The notes under the pieces were generated by a model. That model saw only the letters and a list, made by a program, of their open reading frames with translations, made no database searches and was not told the DNA's origin. 6,061 nt of DNA from assembly GCA_028692515.1 (NCBI GenBank), contig JAQUXG010000108.1:1-6061 (forward strand). Reading direction: 5' to 3'. Below, piece after piece: positions 1 through 6,061 of this stretch. Position numbers and translations under genes: made by a program. The DNA comes from Kiritimatiellales bacterium. GTDB lineage: Bacteria > Verrucomicrobiota > Kiritimatiellia > Kiritimatiellales > Tichowtungiaceae. Positions within the stretch are counted from its first letter, which is position 1. Each line of letters begins with the position of its first letter.

Positions 1-2184
1 ACCGCCACCAGTACGGATGGACAAATGAACCCGCCCTTGTTGCCCGAACGCCTTTTTTCGGTGTGGGCGAAAGATCCAACGGCCGATTGCCGCACGATCT
101 TTAATGCAGCGACCAGACAAATGGAAGCCGACTATACGGCCCAGCAAATTGCAGTGGCGGAAATTCCCCAGCTGTTTGATGGAACGGCGATCCGCGTTTA
201 TCCATTTGAAGAAAACACCGAATCCATGGCGAGCTGGTCGCTGAAAGAAGGGGGCCTCGCGGGCCCGGGAAGCGATCCCTTTTCGCCCGAGGCAACGGCC
301 TCATCACAGCTCGAGCCCAACCCTTCATCCCTGGGAACGCTCGATTTTTCAGAGTTTGATCAACTGCTTCTCCAAGACGAACAGGCGAACATGCAGGCGG
401 CGACTCCGGAGACGTTGCAGAGAATCGAAGAAGCCCGGAAACAGGCTCCGGCATATGCGGGGTTCCCTGCCTTTTTTATTCAACTTGATCACCGTTTTAC
501 CGTGAACACGGACGGAGCCTCTGCGCTGGAAGAGAGATCGAAAATCTACCTGTTAAATAATGTGGCGGCGGAAGATTACGGCACGATTGTTCTCAAAGAC
601 GATCCTCCGAATCAAATCCTCGATATCCAAACCGCGCGGATTATCTATCCCGACGGAAAATTTCTTGATCTCGAAACCAAAACATCCCGTACCAAAAATC
701 AAGACAGCCGCTACCACCAGATCAGGGTTCCCGGGGCTCGGCAAGGGTGTCTGATCGAACTGGCTTCAACCCTCAATCAGCCGCCTCGCTCGACACTATC
801 GATCATTAATCACGAGTTGCCATTGCAGCAATCGATTCCCATATCATCCGCGCGGATCACGCTGGAATCCCCCCGAACCCTGAACGTCTTTCACAAGCTA
901 TACGGCCAAAGCGCCTCGCCCGAGGAATTCACCGGGGAGTATAGCCAGAAAACGGTTTTCGATCTGGGCGCGATCCCGGCACTGGAACCGCTGCCTTACG
1001 ATCCACCATTAAACGATTTTTCGATACGGATGACCCTTTCCTCGCTCGCCTCGTGGGAGGCCTTCCGGGAGTGGGCGGATCGGCTGATGCGAGGTAGCGA
1101 TGTTTTGAATAAAGAGACTGAAGATCTGGCCGCCACGTTAACCCGCTTCGCGAAAACCGACACCGAAAAGGTGAAAGCGCTCTACGAATTTCTCTGTGAG
1201 CTGCACTACGAAACCACGCCCGTGGGAGCTCGCGCTTTTCGTCCACGCCTGCCGGAAGAGGTCTGTTCGTCCCGTTACGGCGACTGCAAAGACAAGGCCA
1301 ACGCGCTGGTGTCCATGGCCCGCTCGGCCGGCGTTACCGGATATATGGCGCTCGTTAATCGTTCGTCGACCACGGACGAAACATTTCCGAGCTGGCAGTT
1401 CAATCATGCGGTGGCCTACTTCCCCTCCCTGTCTGAATTCCCCGGCGGGCTCTGGTGCGACGCGACAGATGGCTCGACCCCGTTCGCCTCATTGCCGCCC
1501 GGAGATATTGGCCGGAACGCGCTCGTTCTAAAAAAGGATGAAGCTGTTTTTATGCCCATTCAACTGGCGAATCTCTCCATAAACTCGCTCGAACAGGACT
1601 GGGTCATGGCCCTTGATTCATCGGGCGCGGTAAAAGGAACGATCGAGTTCACCGCACATGGGTTATCGGACTATTGTCTGCGTCAAAAACTAAAACGATC
1701 CTCCCCCCTTCAAGCGCAGTATGTTGTTCAGCATCTGATTAGCCAGCAAACGACCGGCCTTTCCATCGAAGAGGTGAGCATTTCCGATCTGACGAATTTA
1801 TCCACCCCGTTGCATATCACAGCACACTGCACCGGATCCAGCTGGGCGTTGATCCAGGCCAGCTTGAACGCGCCATACGATATCTGGCCTGCCATTTCCC
1901 TTCCGCGCCGCGAGCGCGACGTGGTTCTCAACGACGGTCAACCCTTGACGATAACTCAGCACATTCAAGTCAACGGCGATGGCGCTTCTCCTTCCGCAAT
2001 GAAATGGAAAAAGAAAACCGAGTCCGCATTGACGGAAGTGGCGTACGCCTCGACCCCCAAAGGCTGGGAGCGCCGTACAAAAATCGAACTGATTGATTCT
2101 CACATATCGCCGGAGGCCTACCCGGAATTTCAGACCCAGATTGCCGAATGGAACCTTGCGATGAAGCATCACCTTAACCACTAA
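1..2184 (+). CDS. DUF3857/transglutaminase-like domain protein, probably 5'-partial
   Basis: Residue numbers count from the first in-frame ATG at 25; the frame is open to base 1, so the true start may be outside the window. Residues about 150-325 resemble DUF3857, including the typical IIYPDG turn and a later VPGARQGCLIEL stretch. Residues about 375-490 are a transglutaminase-like core with an apparently complete papain-like triad: C421 in RYGDCKDKA, H461 in FNHAVAY and D479 in WCDATDGS. Such folds act as crosslinkers, amidases or proteases, and the reaction here cannot be told. Residues about 515-719 form a beta-rich tail like those that follow the core in DUF3857 proteins. Residues 1-75 are unrecognised, and 76-105 is a Pro/Ser/Gly-rich linker. 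No signal peptide or membrane helix follows the ATG at 25, and only a weak, too-close GGA precedes it, which supports a start further upstream. It lies 13 bases before a moxR-type gene and is probably in its operon. The family call is firm; the function and the start are not. Confidence 0.88.
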   Translation, partial: TATSTDGQMNPPLLPERLFSVWAKDPTADCRTIFNAATRQMEADYTAQQIAVAEIPQLFDGTAIRVYPFEENTESMASWSLKEGGLAGPGSDPFSPEATASSQLEPNPSSLGTLDFSEFDQLLLQDEQANMQAATPETLQRIEEARKQAPAYAGFPAFFIQLDHRFTVNTDGASALEERSKIYLLNNVAAEDYGTIVLKDDPPNQILDIQTARIIYPDGKFLDLETKTSRTKNQDSRYHQIRVPGARQGCLIELASTLNQPPRSTLSIINHELPLQQSIPISSARITLESPRTLNVFHKLYGQSASPEEFTGEYSQKTVFDLGAIPALEPLPYDPPLNDFSIRMTLSSLASWEAFREWADRLMRGSDVLNKETEDLAATLTRFAKTDTEKVKALYEFLCELHYETTPVGARAFRPRLPEEVCSSRYGDCKDKANALVSMARSAGVTGYMALVNRSSTTDETFPSWQFNHAVAYFPSLSEFPGGLWCDATDGSTPFASLPPGDIGRNALVLKKDEAVFMPIQLANLSINSLEQDWVMALDSSGAVKGTIEFTAHGLSDYCLRQKLKRSSPLQAQYVVQHLISQQTTGLSIEEVSISDLTNLSTPLHITAHCTGSSWALIQASLNAPYDIWPAISLPRRERDVVLNDGQPLTITQHIQVNGDGASPSAMKWKKKTESALTEVAYASTPKGWERRTKIELIDSHISPEAYPEFQTQIAEWNLAMKHHLNH

Positions 2185-2186
2185 AA

Positions 2187-2191
2187 AAAGG
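2187..2191 (+). promoter_or_regulatory. Ribosome binding site of the MoxR gene
   Basis: AAAGG lies six bases before the ATG at 2198, within the 13-base gap after the upstream stop codon. It is a good Shine-Dalgarno match at normal spacing and supports this start. There is no room for an independent promoter in the gap, though one inside the upstream gene cannot be excluded. Confidence 0.7.
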
Positions 2192-2197
2192 CACGGA

Positions 2198-3199
2198 ATG
2201 AACCCGCAACCAGCAAAACCCATTGTAGATATCCTGAATACCTTTCCCGCAGTGTGGGAACGCCTGAATCGCGAGCTCGACAAGCGAATCGTTGGACAGG
2301 ATCAATTGATTAAAGAGCTGTTAATCGCCATATTCTCTCGTGGCCATTGTCTGCTGATCGGCGTTCCCGGACTGGCGAAAACCCTGCTGGTACAAACCTT
2401 TGGCGAGATCGCCGCGCTGAATTTCAAACGGATCCAATTCACCCCTGATATGATGCCATCGGATATCACGGGCAATGAGATTCTTGAGGACAACCACGTC
2501 ACAGGCCTCCGGGAATACAAATTCATCAAGGGCCCGGTTTTTGCACAATTGGTCCTGGCGGATGAAATCAACCGCACGCCGCCCAAAACACAAGCGGCAT
2601 TGCTCGAAGCCATGCAGGAACACAGCGTAACGGTTGCCGGGGAACAATATGCTCTCGAAGAACCGTTTTTTGTCCTCGCAACGCAAAACCCGATTGAGCA
2701 GGAAGGCACGTATCCTCTGCCGGAAGCACAGCTTGACCGTTTCATGTTCTGTCTGAACGTGGACTATCCAGCCTTTAAAGAAGAAGTCCAAATCCTCCTC
2801 TCCACGACACAGGATCACCGGGAGCCCTTAACCCGTGTGATTACACCCGAAGAGATCATCCGCATTCAGTCCGCTATTCGCGAGGTACCAGTTCCGACCT
2901 CCGTGGCAGAATATGCCGTATCGCTGACTCAAATGACCCGGCCCTCCTCGAGCACCGCGCCGGAGATTACCCGAAAATATCTGCGCTGGGGCGCCGGGCC
3001 GCGAGCCTCGCAGTACCTCGCGCTGGCCGGGAAGGTTTTCGCCGTGTTAGATGGCCGCTACAACGTGTCCGTTGAGGACATCCAGAAGGCCGCCCATGCG
3101 GTTCTTCGTCATCGCATCATCCTCAACTATCAGGCTCAGGCCGACCGGGAAACGCCCGAAACCATTATTACGGCTCTCCTTCAGCAACTGCCGACGTAG
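2198..3199 (+). CDS. MoxR-family AAA+ ATPase
   Basis: A complete 333-residue protein, the usual length for MoxR ATPases. These are cytoplasmic, ring-forming, chaperone-like ATPases that typically act on vWA-domain partners encoded next to them. The landmarks are all present in order: Walker A GVPGLAKT (55-62), Walker B LVLADEI (118-124, with D122 and E123), sensor 1 around N164 in ATQNPIEQEGTYPLPEAQLD, the likely arginine finger R181 in QLDRF, and sensor 2 R269 in GAGPRASQYL within the C-terminal lid helices. No key residue is missing, so it should be an active ATPase. The start is backed by AAAGG six bases upstream. It sits 13 bases after the transglutaminase gene and 15 bases before a DUF58 gene, the classic MoxR partner. 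The family assignment is very secure. The substrate is unknown; by inference it acts on one or both downstream vWA proteins. Confidence 0.97.
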   Translation: MNPQPAKPIVDILNTFPAVWERLNRELDKRIVGQDQLIKELLIAIFSRGHCLLIGVPGLAKTLLVQTFGEIAALNFKRIQFTPDMMPSDITGNEILEDNHVTGLREYKFIKGPVFAQLVLADEINRTPPKTQAALLEAMQEHSVTVAGEQYALEEPFFVLATQNPIEQEGTYPLPEAQLDRFMFCLNVDYPAFKEEVQILLSTTQDHREPLTRVITPEEIIRIQSAIREVPVPTSVAEYAVSLTQMTRPSSSTAPEITRKYLRWGAGPRASQYLALAGKVFAVLDGRYNVSVEDIQKAAHAVLRHRIILNYQAQADRETPETIITALLQQLPT

Positions 3200-3200
3200 C

Positions 3201-3213
3201 CTCAGGCCCAGGA
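3201..3213 (+). promoter_or_regulatory. Weak or poorly spaced ribosome binding region of the DUF58 gene
   Basis: The 15-base gap holds CAGG eight bases before the ATG at 3215, and AGGA only one base before it. The first is well placed but weak; the second is strong but too close for a normal Shine-Dalgarno. This suggests that translation of the DUF58 gene leans on ribosomes finishing the MoxR gene just upstream. No nearby alternative start has a better site. Confidence 0.4.
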
Positions 3214-3214
3214 T

Positions 3215-4120
3215 ATGCAAACCGTTCACTCTTCAGAATTTCTAGACTCCCGCTTGCTCAGCCAACTGCCGACCCTCGAACTGCGGGCCCGGTATCTGGT
3301 CGACGGCTTTTTGTCCGGACTGCATCAAAGCCCGTATCAGGGAAGTAGCGTCGAATTTCGAGAATACCGCGACTATCAGCCCGGCGACGAACTCAAGCGG
3401 ATCGATTGGAAAGCCTATGCGCGAACCGACCGCCTGCATGTCCGGCTGATGGAAGACGAAACCAATGTCACCGTCTATCTCCTGGTTGATCAAAGCGGCT
3501 CCATGAGCTATCGGGGAACAACCGCATTGATGACAAAATGGGCGTATACCCAATCATTGGCGGCAGCCTTTCTCCTGTTCCTGCACCAGCAACACGATGC
3601 GGTTTCTCTGGGCTTCGCGGGAGAGGGCTTGGCCGATTTCTCCCCGGGATCATCCAAACCGTCTCAGTTGCACCGGATGATGATCGATCTCCACCGCAAC
3701 GCGAACCACACGGAATCCCGGCTCGCCAAATCCCTGTTCGAACTCGCGGCTCAAGTTAGAAAACGTTCCATTGTCGTGGTTTTTTCCGACTTCTACGAAG
3801 AGGTCGCCGCCCTGAAATCGGCCGTGGCAAACCTGCGCCACTTCAACTGCGAAGTACTCTTCTGTCAGGTGCTCGATCCCGGAGAGCTCAATCTTGAACT
3901 GAACGACACAGTGCTTCTTCAAGATATGGAAACGCAGGAGGAGCTCATGTTAAGCCCCGACTTGATCCGTAAAGAATATGCCACCCGGTTCCACCGGCAC
4001 TGCAAGGACTTGTCCCATATGGTACGCCAGCTGGGCGGCGACTATCTCCTGCTCAATACCAGTATATTGCCGATGGCCGCCTTGAGCGCCTACCTGCACC
4101 AACGTAAGGTGAAGAAATAA
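3215..4120 (+). CDS. DUF58 domain protein (vWA-like fold, short cytoplasmic form)
   Basis: A complete 301-residue protein. The DUF58 signature is clear at residues 46-70, with EFREYRDYQPGDELKRIDW followed by KAYAR. A vWA-like fold follows with a full MIDAS metal site: D92, S94 and S96 in VDQSGSM, probable T166 in NHTES, and D192 in VVFSDF. Bound Mg2+ or another divalent ion would allow ligand binding. Long DUF58 proteins carry two N-terminal membrane helices; this one has none and begins directly with the soluble region, so it is probably cytoplasmic. DUF58 proteins are the commonest genetic partners of MoxR ATPases and are thought to be their adaptors or clients, which matches the gene 15 bases upstream. 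Its stop codon overlaps the start of the next gene by one base, implying translational coupling and balanced production with that membrane vWA protein. The family assignment is firm; the molecular role is inferred from context. Confidence 0.95.
   Translation: MQTVHSSEFLDSRLLSQLPTLELRARYLVDGFLSGLHQSPYQGSSVEFREYRDYQPGDELKRIDWKAYARTDRLHVRLMEDETNVTVYLLVDQSGSMSYRGTTALMTKWAYTQSLAAAFLLFLHQQHDAVSLGFAGEGLADFSPGSSKPSQLHRMMIDLHRNANHTESRLAKSLFELAAQVRKRSIVVVFSDFYEEVAALKSAVANLRHFNCEVLFCQVLDPGELNLELNDTVLLQDMETQEELMLSPDLIRKEYATRFHRHCKDLSHMVRQLGGDYLLLNTSILPMAALSAYLHQRKVKK
4105..4112 (+). promoter_or_regulatory. Ribosome binding site of the BatA-like gene, inside the DUF58 gene
   Basis: TAAGGTGA lies seven bases before the ATG at 4120 and within the last codons of the DUF58 gene. 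It is the best Shine-Dalgarno match in the window at near-ideal spacing. Together with the TAATG stop/start overlap, it fixes the start of the BatA-like gene and suggests coupled translation. Confidence 0.75.
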
Positions 4121-6061
4121 TGGAACTGGCTTTCGCAGGGTTTTTAGCAGGATTGGCCGCGCTGGCGGTTCCAATCCTCCTGCATCTGCTCAAAAAAAAT
4201 CCGACGCAGCAAACTCCGTTTCCATCACTCCACTTCCTGCGGGTCACTCTTGCCCGCCGGTCGGCCAACAATACATTACGCAAGCGGCTGGTCCTTCTGC
4301 TCCGCTGCCTGTGCCTGCTCGCTCTGGTTCTGGCGTTCTGCCGACCCTACCTTCCCCGCTTTGCCAAACAGCCCGAAACCGTCACCGTCGTTCTATGGGA
4401 TCATTCATTCAGCATGCAGGCCGCACCGTACCGCGATTTTTTATATCGCGAATGCCTCCGGCAATTAGACCGGGCATGCGCCGAGGATCCCATGCTGCTG
4501 GGGCTCGTTTCGAAAGACGTGGCGTGGTCCGGGGAATTCACCGGGAAGGCGAACGATTTGCGCGCCTTTTTCGAATTACAAAAGGAGGGCGAGGGGAGCA
4601 GTTCGTTTGAAACCGCCCTGCGCCTGGCCGATTCCCTCCTGCTGACCATGCCCGGAAAGGCTAAAAAGATCATCCTTATTACGGATCGCCAGACCCTGCC
4701 ATGGAAAGCCACCTCCATGGGAAAAAAACTCTCCCCGGGAATCGAACTCGACATCATTACTCCACCCGCTGGCGGGTTTATCAATGCCGCCGTAACAGCG
4801 GCTTCTCCACAAAAACCCTATGCCGGCGCCAACAGCAGGATTGCTGCGGATGTCACGCTGAGAAACTTTTCAGACGTCTTCCTGCCGGGGGTTCTGATCT
4901 GCCTGCTGGACGGACAGGAAACCGGGCGGCATCCTGTGGTTCTTCCGCCTCATTCCATCATCACTCGAACCATGGAATGTACGGGAAGCAAACCTCAGCA
5001 TGGTGTCGAAATCCGGCTCGATGTGGCCGATCAGCTCCCCATCGACAACTCCTTCTGGCTGGCCCTCAACACCACTCCGTTACCGACAATCTGCGCCGGG
5101 CCGCTTCCCTCCGGAGATACCGACTTCCTGCAGATGGCCTTTAATCCGATGCCAAGCGCCTCCTCGGTCAATTGGATTGAATGGAACCCGAACCTCTCCC
5201 TCGAAAAAATTGCCCAGGCCGATTTGTTCGTCGTTCGCGACGGATTTTCTCTCAATACGGAAATCGGACAATGCTTCCTCAAAAAAATTCAGCAAGGCGG
5301 CTCTGCTGTGCTCTTGTGGAACAATGCTCCGAATATGCGCAATCTGCTGCTTCAGTTCGGTGTCGCGGCAGATCTGATTCCGAAGGAGCAGACCCAGGAG
5401 CTGGATTTTATCGACTTCGACCACCCCGTTTTCAAACCCTTTCTGAATGCGCAGGTCGGCGGCCTTTTTAACATTTTATTTTTCAGCCCGCCCGTTCTGA
5501 CCCTGCCGGGAGACGCACAGATCTTAGCCGCCTATCAGGACGGAAGTCCCGCCATTGCGGAGCTTGCTGCCGGGAAAGGCCGCCTGATCGTCATCGCCTC
5601 CGGCATGGATCGTCGCCACACCGACTGGCCCACCCGCGCCTCCTATCTCCCCTTTTGGCGCGAACTATTCGATTACTGCAAAAAAGAACAGCGGAAGGAA
5701 CAACCTCTTCAGGTTTCCTCCACCCCGCTCTTTATTCCGGGCCTTCAGCGGGCTCAGGCGCTGTCCTCGGGAGAACCGATCCTGCTGGAGCCATCCCGCC
5801 TCCCGGCTGAAAAAAGCGGGAATTACTTAGTATACATCGATGAAGTCCCGCGGATCGTCAGTATCAATGTCCCGCCGGAAGAATCCGATCCGGCACAACT
5901 GGAAACCTCCTTTGATCACAAAACACTGATGTCGACAGAGCCGGTTCAAAAAGAATTCGACGTCACCCAGCCTGTAGATCAGGGATCCTCTTTTTGGTTC
6001 GCCTTGTTTATTGTCGCAACGCTGGCCGCGCTGGGGGAAATGCTGCTGGCTAATCGTACGG
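4120..6061 (+). CDS. BatA-type membrane protein with vWA and amidotransferase-like regions, 3'-partial
   Basis: The frame stays open from the ATG at 4120 to the window edge, giving 647 complete codons. Residues 1-40 match the BatA/aerotolerance N-terminal signature: a hydrophobic helix (about 4-24) ending VPILLHLLKK, then TPFPSLHFLR. A second helix covers about 55-76. Next is a vWA domain with an intact MIDAS: D94, S96 and S98 in WDHSFSM, T165 in SSFETA, and D189 in LITDRQ. Residues about 230-320 look like a beta-sandwich. Residues about 322-520 resemble the amidotransferase-like Rossmann region of this family (ADLFVVRDG, then QQGGSAVLLW, then GKGRLIVIAS), with no evident catalytic Cys nucleophile, so it is probably non-enzymatic. 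A last helix spans about 625-643, followed by LLANRT, the typical ending of the family, so little is probably missing. It is an inner-membrane protein that likely presents its vWA domain to other components. It starts on the stop codon of the DUF58 gene. Confidence 0.92.
   Translation, partial: MELAFAGFLAGLAALAVPILLHLLKKNPTQQTPFPSLHFLRVTLARRSANNTLRKRLVLLLRCLCLLALVLAFCRPYLPRFAKQPETVTVVLWDHSFSMQAAPYRDFLYRECLRQLDRACAEDPMLLGLVSKDVAWSGEFTGKANDLRAFFELQKEGEGSSSFETALRLADSLLLTMPGKAKKIILITDRQTLPWKATSMGKKLSPGIELDIITPPAGGFINAAVTAASPQKPYAGANSRIAADVTLRNFSDVFLPGVLICLLDGQETGRHPVVLPPHSIITRTMECTGSKPQHGVEIRLDVADQLPIDNSFWLALNTTPLPTICAGPLPSGDTDFLQMAFNPMPSASSVNWIEWNPNLSLEKIAQADLFVVRDGFSLNTEIGQCFLKKIQQGGSAVLLWNNAPNMRNLLLQFGVAADLIPKEQTQELDFIDFDHPVFKPFLNAQVGGLFNILFFSPPVLTLPGDAQILAAYQDGSPAIAELAAGKGRLIVIASGMDRRHTDWPTRASYLPFWRELFDYCKKEQRKEQPLQVSSTPLFIPGLQRAQALSSGEPILLEPSRLPAEKSGNYLVYIDEVPRIVSINVPPEESDPAQLETSFDHKTLMSTEPVQKEFDVTQPVDQGSSFWFALFIVATLAALGEMLLANRT

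Noticed and set aside
251..270. A GC-rich, partly palindromic stretch (CGCGGGCCCGGG) that might form a hairpin
   Set aside because: It is inside the transglutaminase gene and encodes the Gly/Pro linker. It has no following T run and no sign of a regulatory role.
2185..2197. The A-rich run after the first stop codon, considered as part of a terminator
   Set aside because: There is no stem before it, and it is on the wrong strand for a + strand U tract. It is better explained as the context of the MoxR ribosome binding site.
1798..2283. A 161-codon open frame on the - strand across the end of the transglutaminase gene and the start of the MoxR gene
   Set aside because: It lies opposite two well-supported genes, its translation resembles no known family, and its composition is that of an antisense shadow.
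2321..2818. A 165-codon open frame on the - strand opposite the MoxR gene
   Set aside because: It lies wholly opposite the conserved ATPase core (Walker A through the arginine finger), and its translation shows no recognisable domain.
4701..5144. A 147-codon + strand open frame in another frame inside the BatA-like gene
   Set aside because: The BatA-like frame is continuous here and matches its family before and after this stretch, while the alternative translation is Arg/Ser/Cys-rich and has no domain. There is also no sign of a frameshift.

Overview
This window is almost entirely coding on the + strand. It holds four consecutive, tightly packed genes, the first and last cut by the window edges. 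No RNA gene, mobile element, CRISPR array, terminator or clear promoter is visible, and the only non-coding DNA is two short gaps (2185-2197 and 3200-3214). Base composition is moderate to slightly GC-rich and looks uniform across all four genes, with no sign of recent transfer. The organism is not diagnosable from this much sequence. The gene set, the protein style and the moderate GC would fit a Gram-negative bacterium such as a member of the PVC group (Verrucomicrobiota, Kiritimatiellota, Lentisphaerota or Planctomycetota), but that is a low-confidence inference.

Layout: (1) bases 1-2184, a large transglutaminase-like protein with a DUF3857-type region and an intact Cys-His-Asp triad, probably continuing upstream of the window; (2) 2198-3199, a complete MoxR-family AAA+ ATPase; (3) 3215-4120, a complete short-form DUF58 protein with a von Willebrand factor A (vWA)-like fold and an intact metal-binding (MIDAS) motif; (4) 4120-6061, the start and nearly all of a BatA-type membrane protein with an N-terminal hydrophobic BatA signature, a vWA domain with its own intact MIDAS, a degenerate amidotransferase-like Rossmann region and a C-terminal membrane helix. 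Gene 4 runs off the right edge but appears close to its natural end.

The genes are separated by 13 bases, 15 bases and a one-base stop/start overlap (TAATG), so they are very probably co-transcribed and partly translationally coupled. Known MoxR-DUF58-BatA clusters are thought to work as a chaperone-like system in which the MoxR ATPase acts on vWA partner proteins, some anchored in the inner membrane, to mature or regulate envelope-associated targets. A DUF3857/transglutaminase protein at the upstream end suggests an envelope or peptide-crosslinking/proteolytic substrate or effector. The exact role is unknown. The arrangement is a recognisable variant of a widespread but poorly understood system rather than a clearly new one.
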